NCBI RefSeq assembly: GCF_036227225.1
Contig: NZ_CP109444.1
Span: 5,313,501 to 5,377,500, forward strand
Source of the DNA: Streptomyces sp. NBC_01478
GTDB taxonomy: Bacteria; Actinomycetota; Actinomycetes; Streptomycetales; Streptomycetaceae
Length of the DNA: 64,000 bases
Direction: 5' to 3'
In this document: positions 16,265-25,750 of the stretch, piece by piece
How positions within the stretch are numbered: position 1 is the first letter of the stretch
Layout of the letters: the number at the start of each line of letters is the position of its first letter
Translations under genes and position numbers: made by a program
The notes under the pieces: generated by a model
Databases searched by the model: none
Told to the model about the DNA's origin: nothing
The model's input: only the letters and a program-made list of their open reading frames with translations

Positions 16265-16831
16265 ATGAACCACGCCCAGCAGACCGCCCTAGGCCGCGCC
16301 CTCCGCCTCCTCGGCGAGCACGGCGAGGCGCTCGCCTCCGACACCCCCGACGCCCGGCTGCACGAGGTCAAGGCGGATCTCAAGCGCGCCCTGGACCTGC
16401 TGGACGACACCGTCAGCGGCGGCGCGCCGACCACCCGCTGCCCGGAGCATCCGAACGGCCCGGTCGACGCCGACGCCCCCGACCTGTGCCTGCTCTGCGA
16501 GACCCGGCGCCGCGCGGCCCGCCGTTCCGAGATCAACGGCCCCGGCGCGCCCCGGCCCACCGACACCACCCCCTCCCGCTACGGCGTACGCGAGGACCGC
16601 CCGCAGGCCCAGCAGCGCTGGCTCCCCGAGCTGTGGAACGGCCAGGCCTGGCAGCTCTGCGGCACCCCGCGCCGCGACCGGCACGAGGCCGAGCTGTATC
16701 TCGCCGCCCAGCGCCGCGGTTCGCGGCCCGCGATGGCGTACCGCCTCGTGCACGAGTTCACCGACTACGAGGTGCTGCGCGTGTGGGGCACACCGGTGCA
16801 CGTGGACATCGAGCCCTTGGGGAATCTCTGA
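16265..16831 (+). CDS. Hypothetical protein with Cys/His putative Zn motif
   Basis: 188-aa soluble protein, start ATG 16265 (MNHAQQTALGRALRLL). An N-terminal helical part is followed by CPEH at about residues 59-62 and CLLC at about 77-80, a spacing suited to a zinc knuckle, then a basic linker and a C-terminal WLPELWNGQAWQLCGTPRRD / YEVLRVWGTP alpha-beta segment. Family not recognised. The next gene starts 2 nt after its stop, so the two are co-translated. Confidence 0.68.
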   Translation: MNHAQQTALGRALRLLGEHGEALASDTPDARLHEVKADLKRALDLLDDTVSGGAPTTRCPEHPNGPVDADAPDLCLLCETRRRAARRSEINGPGAPRPTDTTPSRYGVREDRPQAQQRWLPELWNGQAWQLCGTPRRDRHEAELYLAAQRRGSRPAMAYRLVHEFTDYEVLRVWGTPVHVDIEPLGNL

Positions 16832-16832
16832 C

Positions 16833-17246
16833 ATGGGCCCGCTGGCGTGGAGCGCGGACGTGGTGGGCGGGCTCAAGTGGTGGCAGCGGGCGGTGCTGGT
16901 CGTGTGCCTGTGCGCGCTCGCGCTGCCGTTGTGGTTCGCCGCGAGGAACGTCCACCGGTTCGCCGACGGTGACCGGACGATCACCGAGGGATACGTCCAC
17001 TGCGACTGGGACGGCCCCTGCACAGGCACCTGGCGGCTGCCCGGCGGACAGCAAGGGCATGGGGAGATAGCGGGGTTGAACTTCGAGTACGACGAGGAGC
17101 AGGTGACGGGCATACGGCTCTACGCCGGCCGGGACTGGGCCGTGACCGACCGCTCCGGCCTGGCCTTCGACGCGGCCTACGAGTTCGCGGGCGCCGCGCT
17201 CGGCGTGGTGGTGGTCCTCTCGGTCGCCTGGTTCAGGTCCCGCTAG
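16833..17246 (+). CDS. Small two-helix membrane protein, unknown function
   Basis: 137-aa protein with one transmembrane helix near the N-terminus (AVLVVCLCALALPLWFAA) and one at the C-terminus (AALGVVVVLSVAWF). The extracytoplasmic loop between them contains CDWDGPCTG, two Cys that may form a disulfide. It begins one base after the stop of the Zn-motif gene and ends with the shared tetranucleotide CTAG, in which both this gene's stop and the opposing gene's stop lie. Confidence 0.65.
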   Translation: MGPLAWSADVVGGLKWWQRAVLVVCLCALALPLWFAARNVHRFADGDRTITEGYVHCDWDGPCTGTWRLPGGQQGHGEIAGLNFEYDEEQVTGIRLYAGRDWAVTDRSGLAFDAAYEFAGAALGVVVVLSVAWFRSR

Positions 17247-18190
17247 TCGCCCTCCCGTTCCCCTTCCCCTTCCCGTTCCGGTTCCGGTTCCGGTTCCGGT
17301 TCCGGTTGCTGTTCCTGTTCCCGTTCGATGATCAACCGGGTCCGTTCCGCGTCCAGTTGGTACACGGTCTCGTGTGCCCGTGGGTCCCGTGCGTGGAAGG
17401 TGTGGAACATCGGCCCGGTCTCACCGCCCAGTTCGACCCGCGAGGCCGAGGCGCCGCGCACCGCCCGCTCGGTGCCGTACGCGGTCGTCAGGTCGATCCG
17501 GTTGACGACCCCCGGCGTGACCCACACCGGCGTCGCCTCCAGGAAGCCGAAGAGCTGGAGGTGGAAGTGCCCGGTGAGGACGACCCGTACGTCACTCCCC
17601 CGGATCGCGTCCGCCAGCTCCCCGGGATTCCGCAGCCCGAAGGCCTGTTGGGTCGGCACGTCGAGGGCGATCGGCGGATGGTGGAAGGCGAGGACGGTGC
17701 CGTTCCCGAACGGCGTGCTCAACTCCTCCTTCAACCAGTCCAGTTGGGCCCCGCTCAGCCGCCCGTACACCTTCCCCGGCACCAGTGAGTCGAGCGTGAT
17801 GAACCGGTACCCGCCCACGTCACTCACGGCCGCGCACGCGAACTCCACGGGAAACACGGCGGACACGACCCGGTCCGTGCCGTCGGCGGCCAGGTGCCCG
17901 CTCCCCAACACCTTCCCGAACGCCTCGCGTTCGTCATGGTTCCCGGTCGTGTAGAAGACCGGCACCCCGCCGATCCTCCGCGCGAAGCCTCCGACCAGCT
18001 CCCGCACGGCCGTATACGCCTCCACCGCCCCGTCGTTGGCGAGGTCCCCGGTGACGACGATCGCGTCCACCCCGCGCTGGTGCCGCAGTTCGGCGAGCAT
18101 CAGCCGCAGGGAGTCGGTCGCGTCGACGCCGTGGCGATTGGGGGCGTCGGTGCGTTCCAGGTGGGTGTCGGACAGGTGGAGAATCTTCAT
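17243..18190 (-). CDS. Calcineurin-like metallophosphoesterase (3',5'-cNMP phosphodiesterase type)
   Basis: 315-aa phosphoesterase. Metal-binding blocks are complete: SDTHLE (7-12), GDLAND (near 48), TTGNHDE (near 83), LAFHHPP and LTGHFHLQLFG. This arrangement is that of CpdA-type cyclic nucleotide phosphodiesterases; substrate is not proven. After about residue 288 the protein ends in a low-complexity tail of Glu-Gln, Glu-Pro and Glu-Gly dipeptides, encoded by the repeat tract at 17274-17309. ATG 18190. Its stop overlaps that of the opposing membrane-protein gene by 4 bp. Confidence 0.87.
   Translation of the reverse strand: MKILHLSDTHLERTDAPNRHGVDATDSLRLMLAELRHQRGVDAIVVTGDLANDGAVEAYTAVRELVGGFARRIGGVPVFYTTGNHDEREAFGKVLGSGHLAADGTDRVVSAVFPVEFACAAVSDVGGYRFITLDSLVPGKVYGRLSGAQLDWLKEELSTPFGNGTVLAFHHPPIALDVPTQQAFGLRNPGELADAIRGSDVRVVLTGHFHLQLFGFLEATPVWVTPGVVNRIDLTTAYGTERAVRGASASRVELGGETGPMFHTFHARDPRAHETVYQLDAERTRLIIEREQEQQPEPEPEPEPEREGEGEREGD
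17274..17309. repeat. Hexanucleotide repeat encoding Glu-Pro tail
   Basis: About six consecutive units of (C/G)GTTCC on the plus strand, read on the minus strand as alternating Glu and Pro/Gln codons at the C-terminus of the metallophosphoesterase. Being a multiple of three, copy-number change would alter tail length without frameshift. Confidence 0.85.
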
Positions 18191-18273
18191 GTTCCGGCAC
18201 GCTAGCCCGAGTTGGGACCCCTACCAAGAGCCACACACCAAGAGCCACAGAGCCACACACCGCGAACCACGGC

Positions 18274-18873
18274 TCAGCGCGTGGCCGGCGGCCGCCACAT
18301 CGTCGTGACCACCTGACCGCCGGCGATGACGATCTCGTCGCGCGCCGCGAAACCGACGCTCTCGTACCGCTTGTTGTTGGCGGGGTTGGTCGACTCCAGA
18401 TACACGGGAGCGCCGAGCGCGTCGACCCGGGCGAGCCCGTCGGCCAGCAGCCGCATCCCCAGCCCCTTGCCCCGGTGGTCGGCGTGCGTGCCGAGGATCG
18501 TCAGGTAGAAGAACGGATCGGCGGGGTGCGCCGCCTCGAACTGCTCCCCCACCAGCATGATCGCGCGGGCCGCCCCCGCATCCGTGACCGCGGCCAGCCG
18601 CCCCTCAAGGCCGGCTGCCTCCTCCTCGGTCAACTCGACCCCGCCCGGCGGAATGAAGACCGCCGCGGCCTCCGCCTCCGGCGTCACCAGCGTCCACGGG
18701 TAGCGCAGCGCGGAACCGGCGTAGACCCGCCACATCACGGCCGCCTGCCCGGCCCGCCGCCGCTCGTCCGGAAACGCGGGCCCCCACACCGGGTCGTACA
18801 GGAAGGCGCTGGTGAAGGTCGCGACGATGGCGTCCAGATCGGCGACGGTCGCCACGCGGGAGGCAGAGGTCAT
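18274..18873 (-). CDS. GNAT-family N-acetyltransferase
   Basis: 199-aa acetyltransferase starting at ATG 18873 (MTSASRVATVADLDAIV). The acetyl-CoA loop HRGKGLGMRLL and the C-terminal LESTNPANNKRYESVGF segment are characteristic of the GNAT group that acts on small molecules. An extension to 18921 is in frame but reads as Arg-rich noise. Acceptor unknown. Confidence 0.85.
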   Translation of the reverse strand: MTSASRVATVADLDAIVATFTSAFLYDPVWGPAFPDERRRAGQAAVMWRVYAGSALRYPWTLVTPEAEAAAVFIPPGGVELTEEEAAGLEGRLAAVTDAGAARAIMLVGEQFEAAHPADPFFYLTILGTHADHRGKGLGMRLLADGLARVDALGAPVYLESTNPANNKRYESVGFAARDEIVIAGGQVVTTMWRPPATR

Positions 18874-19186
18874 ACGGCCACGGTACGCACGCACCCCCAC
18901 AGCCCTCCACGCGGCCATCACAGGGCAATAACAATCTTCACTACAGCAACTTCACAGGTTGTCGGGCGCTTTGCACTTATCAGCCACTCTCGGCACCTCT
19001 TGTCCGACAGGCAACCCTCGGTCGATCCACAGAAAACACAGCCCCCGGAATCCGAAAGCCCACCCAGGTCAAGAGCGGGCACCCCCACCACCTGCACTGT
19101 TGATCATCTCGTGACCTTTCTTTGGCCGCGCTTCACAGTTTCTTGACCTTTGATCAGGCCGCTCGTGGCGCACTGGGTGCCACGAG
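18874..19186. other. Intergenic region before the RHS gene
   Basis: 313 bp without a gene between two divergently read genes. It is markedly less GC-rich than its surroundings, especially 18920-19160. Near its end, CTCGTGGC (19162-19169) and GCCACGAG (19179-19186) form an 8-bp hairpin flanked by TGATCA on both sides (19151-19156 and 19188-19193), immediately before the start region of the RHS gene. Confidence 0.6.
19162..19186 (+). promoter_or_regulatory. Hairpin flanked by TGATCA at RHS gene start
   Basis: CTCGTGGC and GCCACGAG arms around a 9-nt loop, bracketed by two TGATCA palindromes 31 bp apart. It ends one base before the GTG 19187 candidate start. It could be an operator or a translation-controlling leader hairpin; if translation starts at TTG 19205 the whole element is untranslated. 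Confidence 0.4.
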
Positions 19187-22100
19187 GTGATCACTGGAGT
19201 TGAGTTGGGACTCAAGGGGAGAAGGGTCTTCTCGGCCACAAGGGGGCGGGGGAGATCATCGGGAGCTTTGCTGAGGCGTACGGCGTTGGCCGTGGCCGCC
19301 GTGCTGGCGGCGGAAGCGGCACTGGTGTCGCTGGAGACGGGAGCGGCCTTCGCGGCCGACTCGGACACCACGACCGTGACCGCCGTGGCGGACACCAAGT
19401 CGGCTGCCTCGTCGGCGGATTCGGTGGACGCGGCGCTGCTCATGGCGCGGTTGCGGAACCGGAAGATCGAGGTGCTGTCGGAGCGGACGGCGGACTCGAC
19501 GACGTACGCGCTGCCGAGCGGTGAGCTGCAGACGTCGACGTACGCGGGGCCGATCCGGCAGCAGGTGGCCGGCGGCACGTGGCGGGACATCGACACCTCG
19601 CTGTCGGACACGGGCGCGTCGCTGGAACCGGACGTGGCCGCGGCCGACATCGCGGTCTCCGACGGCGGTGACACCGCGCTGGTGTCGGTCGACAAGGGAA
19701 GCACGTCGTTCGGCCTGGGCTGGGAGTCCAAGCTGCCGACGCCGACCGTGAAGGACGACACCGCCTCCTACGACCTGGGCGACGACCAGACCCTGACGGT
19801 CACCGCGCTGGCCCAGGGCTTCAGCCAGAACATCGTCCTGGACGCCAAGCCCGACAGCGCCCCGGTGTACCGAATCCCCATGCAGCTCAAGGGACTTGAG
19901 CTGTCGGTCGCCGACTCCGGCCATCTGCTGCTGAAGAACGCCGCCGGCAAGTTGGTGGCGGAAGCCCCCGCGCCGATGATGTGGGACTCCTCCAAGAACA
20001 AGGCCTCCGGCGAATCCAAACACCAGGCGAAGGTCACCACGAAGGTGGAGACCGCCGACGACGGCACCCAGACCCTGGTCCTGACCCCGGACGCGGACTA
20101 CTTCACCCAGGACCTGACCTACCCGGTCACCGTCGACCCGACCTCGACCCTCGCCGTCACCACCGACACCTGGGTGCAGACCCCGGACTACACCGACTCC
20201 CAGGTCTCCTCGACCGAGTTGAAGTCGGGCACGTACGACGCGGGCAGCGATGTGGCGCGCTCGTACCTGAAGTTCGACGTGTCGAAGTTCGCCGGCAAGC
20301 ACATCACCGACACGAACCTCGCCCTGTACTCGTACTACGCCTCGACCTGTGCCACCACCGGCGCGGGCACCCAGGTCCGGCGGATCACGTCCACCTGGTC
20401 GTCGTCGGACATCACCTGGGCCGCCCAGCCCACCACCACGACCACCGGCGCGGTGACCAACACCGCCGCGCTGGGCTACAGCACCTCCTGCCCCGCGGGC
20501 ACGATGAACTTCGACATCGACACCATCGTGCAGGCCTGGGCCGACGGTTCGACCAACTACGGCCTGCAACTGCGCGGCGCCAGCGAGACCGACTCCCTGA
20601 CCTGGCGGCGCTTCCGCTCCGCCAACTACGTCTCCGGCGACGGCTCGGCCGAGCCGCACCTGACGGTGACGTACAACTCGTATCCCTCGACGCCCAGTTC
20701 GACGGCGATCTCGCCCTCGCAGGTCAACGCCTACAACGGCAAGAGGTACGTCACCTCCCTGACCCCGACCCTCTCCGCGAAGGTCACCGACTCCGACGGG
20801 TCGGCCACGAAGGGGCAGTTCGAGGTCACGGCGGACCCGGCGTACGCGGACACCACGTACACGTACACCGCCACGTCCGCCTCGGTCGCCTCCGGTGCGA
20901 CCGCGAAGCTCGCGATCCCGTCCGCGTCCGCCATTCCGGCGGGTGTGCATCTGCGGTACCGGGTGCGGGCCTACGACGGTACGGACTACGGCAGTTGGAC
21001 CGGCTACACCACGTTCGTGATGAACACCGGCCTGCCCGTCGCACCGACCGTCACCTGTGCCACGTACACCCAGAACGGCTGGACGGCCAAGGCCGGCGCC
21101 GCCGACACCTGCACCATCGACACCTCCTCCACGGACGGCGCGGGCTACTACTGGGGGCTGGACAACAGCAGCGTCCCGAACAAGAAGCTCGACACCACCA
21201 ACGGCAACGGCGGCGACGCCGCCACCGTCTCCGTCGACCCGGCCAACGGCTGGCACACGCTCTACGCCCGCACCGTCGACTCCGGAGGAAACCTTTCCGC
21301 AGCCACCACCGCCTACAGCTTCGGCGTCGGCGCGGACGGTGCCGCGGTCCTCTCCCCGGCCGCCGGTGACACCACCGCCCGCCGCCTGACCCTCGCCGCC
21401 AAGGGGCTCACGACCTACACCGGCGTGACCTGGCAGTACCGGCGCGGCGAGACCGACACCTGGCACACCGTCCCGGTCGGTGACGTCACCGCCTCCGGCG
21501 CGGCCGTCTCCGCCTGGCCGGTCGCCGTCAGCTCCGGCACGGCCACCAAGTTGGTCTGGAACACGGTCAGTTCACTCTCCGAGGACGGCGCGATCCAGCT
21601 CCGTGCCGCCTTCACCGACGGCACGACCACCGGCTACTCGCAGACCGTCGAGGCCACCCTCGACCGCGACGCGGGCACCGCGCCGAGCGCCGAGGTCGGA
21701 CCCGGTGAGGTCAACCAGCTCACCGGCGACTACACGCTGGACGCCACCGACGCGACCGCCTTCGACGCGACCGTGGACCGCACCTACTCCTCGCGCGCCA
21801 ACTCCACCGACACCGAGGGCCAGGCCGAGATCTTCGGTTCCGGCTGGACGTCCTCCGTCACGGGCGCGGCGAGCGACTACACGCAGCTCCGCAAGACCTC
21901 GGACACCTCCGTGGAACTGCTCAGCGCGGACGGCAGCGCGATCGCCTTCACCGCGGCCTCGGGCAGTGCCTGGAAGCCGCAGAGCGGTGCCGAGGACCTG
22001 ACCCTGAGCGGCACGCTGTCCGGCACGAAGTTCACGCTCACCGACACCGACGCCGACACCACCGTGTTCGCCAAGGCGGCGACGGCGGCCACGACCTGGA

Positions 22101-25100
22101 CCCTGTCCTCCTCCGCCACCGCGGTCGACGACACCACGGTCACCACCGTCTCCGAGACGGTCACCTCCGGGACCACGACCCTGGCACGCCCGAAGTACGT
22201 GATCTCCCCGACCGGGGCGGTCACCGCGGCCACCTGCCAGGCGACGCCCGCCACCAAGGGCTGCCGGGTCCTGGAGTTCGTCTACGCGGACACCACCACG
22301 GCCACCGACTCCGCCCTCGGCGACTACAAGGGCCAGGTCAAGGCGGTCAAGCTGTGGGCCACCGACCCCGGCGCCTCGGCGGCGACCGCCGAGACCCTCG
22401 CCACCTACGCCTACGGCTCCTCCGGCAAGCTCCGCCAGGTCTGGGACCCGCGCATCAGCCCGGCGCTGAAGACGGAGTACACCTACGACTCCGACGGCCG
22501 CGTCGCCACCCTCACCAAGCCGGGTGAGCTGCCGTGGACCTTCACCTACGGCAAGGCCGGCTCCGCCCTGACCGCGGGCGCGGGCATGCTGCTCAAGACG
22601 TCCCGCCCGGCCCTGGCGGAGGGTTCGAACAGCACCACGTCCGGCACGGCGGCCACCACGGTCGTCTACGACGTCCCGCTCTCGGGCACCACCGCGCCGT
22701 ACCAGATGGACGCCACCACGGTCGCCACCTGGGCGCAGGACGAGGCACCCACCGACGCCACCGCCGTCTTCCCGGCGGACAGCGTCCCGTCGTCCAGCAC
22801 GGGCAGCGACCTCACGTCGTCCGCCTACGACCGCGCGACCATCACCTACGTCAACGCCAACGGCGAGGAGACCAACACCGCGAGCCCGGGCGGCTCGATC
22901 ACCACGACCGAGTACGACACCTACGGCAACACGGTCAGCGAACTCACCGCCGCCAACCGTGAGTTGGCGCTCAGCAGCTCGGCCGACGCACTGGCGGACC
23001 TGGGGCTGACCGGCCTCTCCACGGTGGACCGCGCCCAGCGCCTCGCCACGGTCTCCGCGTACTCGGCGGACGGCACCCGCCTCACCGACAACTACGGCCC
23101 GCTGCACGAGATCACGCTCGCCGAGGAACTCACCGGTTCCACCACGGAGTCCACCCTCGCCGCGGGAACGGTGATCCCGGCCCGCGCACACACGGCGTAC
23201 ACCTACGACGAGAACAAGCCGTCCGACGCGGCGGTGTCCAACCTGGTCACCTCGACGGTGACGGGCGCGGCGGTCGACGGCTACGCGACGGACGCGGACA
23301 CCGGCACGGTGACCACGACCTATGACTGGTCGACCGGCCAGGAGAAGGCGACCGGGGGCGGCGGCGCCACCGAACCGGTGACGACGTACGACGACGCGGG
23401 CCGGGTGGCCACCACCCGCACCGCCGGGTCCACGGGTTCGGACGCGGCCACGCTGACGTACACGTACTACAGCGCCTCGGCGATCGGCACCTGCGCCTCG
23501 ACGGAGTGGGACGGCCTGCTGTGCCGCACCGCGCCGGCGGCGGCCATCACCGGTGGCGGGAGCAACCCCACCGAAGCGGTCGGCACCGTCTACACCTACG
23601 ACCGCTGGGGCCGGATCGCGACCAAGGCGGAGACCGCGAACAGCGTCACCCGCACGACCACCAACACGGTGGACGCGGCGGGCCGTCCGACCAGGACGGC
23701 GGTCACCGGCGGCACGGGTGTGACAACCCCTGCCACGACCATCACCTACGACGAGGCCAACGGGCAGATCGCCACCCAGACGTCGAACAGCCAGACCATC
23801 GCGTACGGCTACGACGACCTGGGCCGCCAGACCTCCTACGCCGACGGCGCGGGCAACACGGCAACGACCGCCTACGACCTGCTGGACCGGCCGGTGAAGG
23901 CCACCGACTCGGTCCCGTCCACGGTGACCTACGCGTACAGCACCGCAGGGCGCCTGAAGACCCTGACCGACTCGGTCGCGGGCACCTTCACCGGGACGTA
24001 CGACGCCGACGGCACGCTGGTCTCGGAGACCCTGCCGGGCAGCTACGCGCTCACCCTCACGACCGACCCCGCCGGCCAGGAGACCGGCCGCGCCTACACC
24101 ACGTCGGACGGCACCACGGTCGTCTCCGACAGCGCCGGATACACGGTCGACGGCCACCAGGCCGGCCACACCCGGACCGACGGCTCGACCACCCAGACCG
24201 ACTACACCTACGACAGCTCCGGCCGCCTCACGCTGGCCGCCGACACCACCGGCAGCGGCTGCACCACCCGGGCCTACACCTTCGACGCGAACAGCAACCG
24301 CACGGCCCTGACCACGAGTTCGGACGACTGCGACAGCAGCACCTCCGACACCACCGCGAACACCACGTCGTACACGTACGATTCGGCGAACCGTCTGGTC
24401 AACTCCGGCTACGTGTATGACGCGTTCGGCCGCACCACCACCAGCGGCAGCACGACCCTGGCGTACTACACCAACGACCTGGTCGCCTCGGAGACGGTCG
24501 GCACCAGCCGCAACACCTGGACCCTGGACGCCGCCGGACGCCTCGCCGTCCGGGCCGCCCAGACCCAGGGCACCGACAGCACCTGGACCACCGGCAGCAG
24601 CACGGTCAACCACTACGGCTGCGGTTGCGACAGCCCCACCTGGACCAAGACCGGTGACACCGTCAGCCGCAACGTCAAGGACCTGACCGGCGGCCTGACC
24701 GCCACCACCACGGCGACCGGCGCCACGGTCCTCCAACTCGCCGACATCCACGGCGACATCACCGTCCAGCAACCGCTGGACACCACCGTGGCCGGCACGG
24801 TCCAGCACTACGACGAGTACGGCAACGCACTCGACGACACCGCGTCGGTCACCTACGGCTGGCTCGGTTCCCAGCAGCGCTCCGGCGCCACGCTGAGCGG
24901 CTACACCCTCATGGGCGCGCGCGTCTACGATCCGGCCACCGGCCGGTTCCTCCAGAGCGACCCGGTGTACGGCGGGAACGCCAATCCCTACGCCTATCCG
25001 ACCGACCCCGTCAATATGTACGACCTTGACGGAAGGATGGGTTTCTGGAAGTGGCTGGCGTGCATCGGCGCGATTCTGGGATTCATCCTCCAGTTCACTC

Positions 25101-25279
25101 CCGCCGGAATGACGGCGAAGCTCGTGACGGCAGTGCGGCTGGCCCGTGCGCGTGAGTGGGCGAAGATAGTCACCGCGTTCAAGAGGTTCTTCAGAGGACT
25201 TCGGGTCAAGAACTCGGCGCTGCGCACCATCGTCTACGCGATCATGGGAGTGAGCGCGATCAAGGAAGCCTGCTACTAG
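19187..25279 (+). CDS. Secreted RHS/YD-repeat protein, probable polymorphic toxin
   Basis: 2030-aa protein. A signal-like hydrophobic stretch (about 28-52) precedes a DNRLRE domain (about 326-485), fibronectin/Ig-like segments, a DUF6531-like onset near 840 (NQLTGDYTLDATDATAFD) and many YD repeats from about 1100, e.g. YTYDSDGR and YGYDDLGRQ. The RHS-core cassette YDPATGRFLQSDP...NPYAYPTDPVN lies near 1914-1945. Beyond it the final 80 residues switch to a hydrophobic, basic sequence with two Cys (WLACIGAILGFILQF, then FKRFFRGLRVK, then IVYAIMGVSAI), the usual place of the toxin tip. No known nuclease motif is visible; membrane action is inferred. GTG 19187 is the outermost start; TTG 19205 has a GGAG at 19196-19199 and may be the real one. 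The next gene is the likely immunity partner. Confidence 0.88.
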   Translation: MITGVELGLKGRRVFSATRGRGRSSGALLRRTALAVAAVLAAEAALVSLETGAAFAADSDTTTVTAVADTKSAASSADSVDAALLMARLRNRKIEVLSERTADSTTYALPSGELQTSTYAGPIRQQVAGGTWRDIDTSLSDTGASLEPDVAAADIAVSDGGDTALVSVDKGSTSFGLGWESKLPTPTVKDDTASYDLGDDQTLTVTALAQGFSQNIVLDAKPDSAPVYRIPMQLKGLELSVADSGHLLLKNAAGKLVAEAPAPMMWDSSKNKASGESKHQAKVTTKVETADDGTQTLVLTPDADYFTQDLTYPVTVDPTSTLAVTTDTWVQTPDYTDSQVSSTELKSGTYDAGSDVARSYLKFDVSKFAGKHITDTNLALYSYYASTCATTGAGTQVRRITSTWSSSDITWAAQPTTTTTGAVTNTAALGYSTSCPAGTMNFDIDTIVQAWADGSTNYGLQLRGASETDSLTWRRFRSANYVSGDGSAEPHLTVTYNSYPSTPSSTAISPSQVNAYNGKRYVTSLTPTLSAKVTDSDGSATKGQFEVTADPAYADTTYTYTATSASVASGATAKLAIPSASAIPAGVHLRYRVRAYDGTDYGSWTGYTTFVMNTGLPVAPTVTCATYTQNGWTAKAGAADTCTIDTSSTDGAGYYWGLDNSSVPNKKLDTTNGNGGDAATVSVDPANGWHTLYARTVDSGGNLSAATTAYSFGVGADGAAVLSPAAGDTTARRLTLAAKGLTTYTGVTWQYRRGETDTWHTVPVGDVTASGAAVSAWPVAVSSGTATKLVWNTVSSLSEDGAIQLRAAFTDGTTTGYSQTVEATLDRDAGTAPSAEVGPGEVNQLTGDYTLDATDATAFDATVDRTYSSRANSTDTEGQAEIFGSGWTSSVTGAASDYTQLRKTSDTSVELLSADGSAIAFTAASGSAWKPQSGAEDLTLSGTLSGTKFTLTDTDADTTVFAKAATAATTWTLSSSATAVDDTTVTTVSETVTSGTTTLARPKYVISPTGAVTAATCQATPATKGCRVLEFVYADTTTATDSALGDYKGQVKAVKLWATDPGASAATAETLATYAYGSSGKLRQVWDPRISPALKTEYTYDSDGRVATLTKPGELPWTFTYGKAGSALTAGAGMLLKTSRPALAEGSNSTTSGTAATTVVYDVPLSGTTAPYQMDATTVATWAQDEAPTDATAVFPADSVPSSSTGSDLTSSAYDRATITYVNANGEETNTASPGGSITTTEYDTYGNTVSELTAANRELALSSSADALADLGLTGLSTVDRAQRLATVSAYSADGTRLTDNYGPLHEITLAEELTGSTTESTLAAGTVIPARAHTAYTYDENKPSDAAVSNLVTSTVTGAAVDGYATDADTGTVTTTYDWSTGQEKATGGGGATEPVTTYDDAGRVATTRTAGSTGSDAATLTYTYYSASAIGTCASTEWDGLLCRTAPAAAITGGGSNPTEAVGTVYTYDRWGRIATKAETANSVTRTTTNTVDAAGRPTRTAVTGGTGVTTPATTITYDEANGQIATQTSNSQTIAYGYDDLGRQTSYADGAGNTATTAYDLLDRPVKATDSVPSTVTYAYSTAGRLKTLTDSVAGTFTGTYDADGTLVSETLPGSYALTLTTDPAGQETGRAYTTSDGTTVVSDSAGYTVDGHQAGHTRTDGSTTQTDYTYDSSGRLTLAADTTGSGCTTRAYTFDANSNRTALTTSSDDCDSSTSDTTANTTSYTYDSANRLVNSGYVYDAFGRTTTSGSTTLAYYTNDLVASETVGTSRNTWTLDAAGRLAVRAAQTQGTDSTWTTGSSTVNHYGCGCDSPTWTKTGDTVSRNVKDLTGGLTATTTATGATVLQLADIHGDITVQQPLDTTVAGTVQHYDEYGNALDDTASVTYGWLGSQQRSGATLSGYTLMGARVYDPATGRFLQSDPVYGGNANPYAYPTDPVNMYDLDGRMGFWKWLACIGAILGFILQFTPAGMTAKLVTAVRLARAREWAKIVTAFKRFFRGLRVKNSALRTIVYAIMGVSAIKEACY

Positions 25280-25290
25280 ATAGGAAAGCC

Positions 25291-25683
25291 GTGCATCTTG
25301 CGCTCGCCCCAGCCGTGGGCGTCGTCGGCTCGACCCTCCTGATCCTGGGCGCCCTTCCCGTGGCCATCTGGGCCTTCATCGGAAGGTTCACCGGGAAGGG
25401 ACGGCCCGGCCGGGGCGTCTGGGCCCCGCTGAACGACCGCCACAACATGATCGGGATCGCCGTCTCCACCGTTGGATACGCGATGTCCTCCATAGCCCTG
25501 GGAGGCTGGGGAGACCTGTTGGAGTTCACCATTCCGGGGATACTCTCCGGTTGCTTCGCCAGTGCGTTCGTGTACGCGCACAAGGGCGCCGGGGCCGAAT
25601 CCCCCGCACCCGCTCTCGGTAGGTATCTGATACCGATATACCCCTTCCTTCTGGGGTTCCTGTGGCGGGTTGCCACCGGGTGA
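25291..25683 (+). CDS. Small multi-pass membrane protein, probable RHS immunity protein
   Basis: 130-aa protein, GTG 25291, with GGAAAG at 25283-25288. Four hydrophobic segments are visible: GVVGSTLLILGALPVAIWAF, MIGIAVSTVGYAMSSIALG, LLEFTIPGILSGCFASAFVY and LIPIYPFLLGFLW. It starts 12 bp after the RHS stop and shares its terminator, the standard position of an immunity gene, and a membrane location fits a membrane-acting toxin tip. No homologue family is recognised, so the role is inferred from position and topology. Confidence 0.65.
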   Translation: MHLALAPAVGVVGSTLLILGALPVAIWAFIGRFTGKGRPGRGVWAPLNDRHNMIGIAVSTVGYAMSSIALGGWGDLLEFTIPGILSGCFASAFVYAHKGAGAESPAPALGRYLIPIYPFLLGFLWRVATG

Positions 25684-25697
25684 GGGAGAGAAACTGA

Positions 25698-25728
25698 GAA
25701 CGGCCGGGGCCAAAAGCCCCGGCCGTTC
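25698..25728. terminator. Rho-independent terminator of the RHS unit
   Basis: GAACGGCCGGGGC (25698-25710) pairs perfectly with 25716-25728 around CAAAA, followed by TTCTTTGTTGT on the plus strand, a classical T-rich tract. It also lies just after the stop of the opposing oxidoreductase gene and may serve both. Confidence 0.9.
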
Positions 25729-25750
25729 TTCTTTGTTGTGCGGGTCCGCG

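Noticed and set aside
17260..17320. Possible CRISPR-like short repeat array
   Set aside because: A 6-bp in-frame coding repeat without spacers. No CRISPR array or cas gene was seen in the window.
21572..24808. 1078-codon open frame on the minus strand opposite the RHS gene
   Set aside because: GC-rich third-position shadow of the RHS gene: Arg/Gly/Val-rich with no family motifs, while the plus frame has clear YD repeats.
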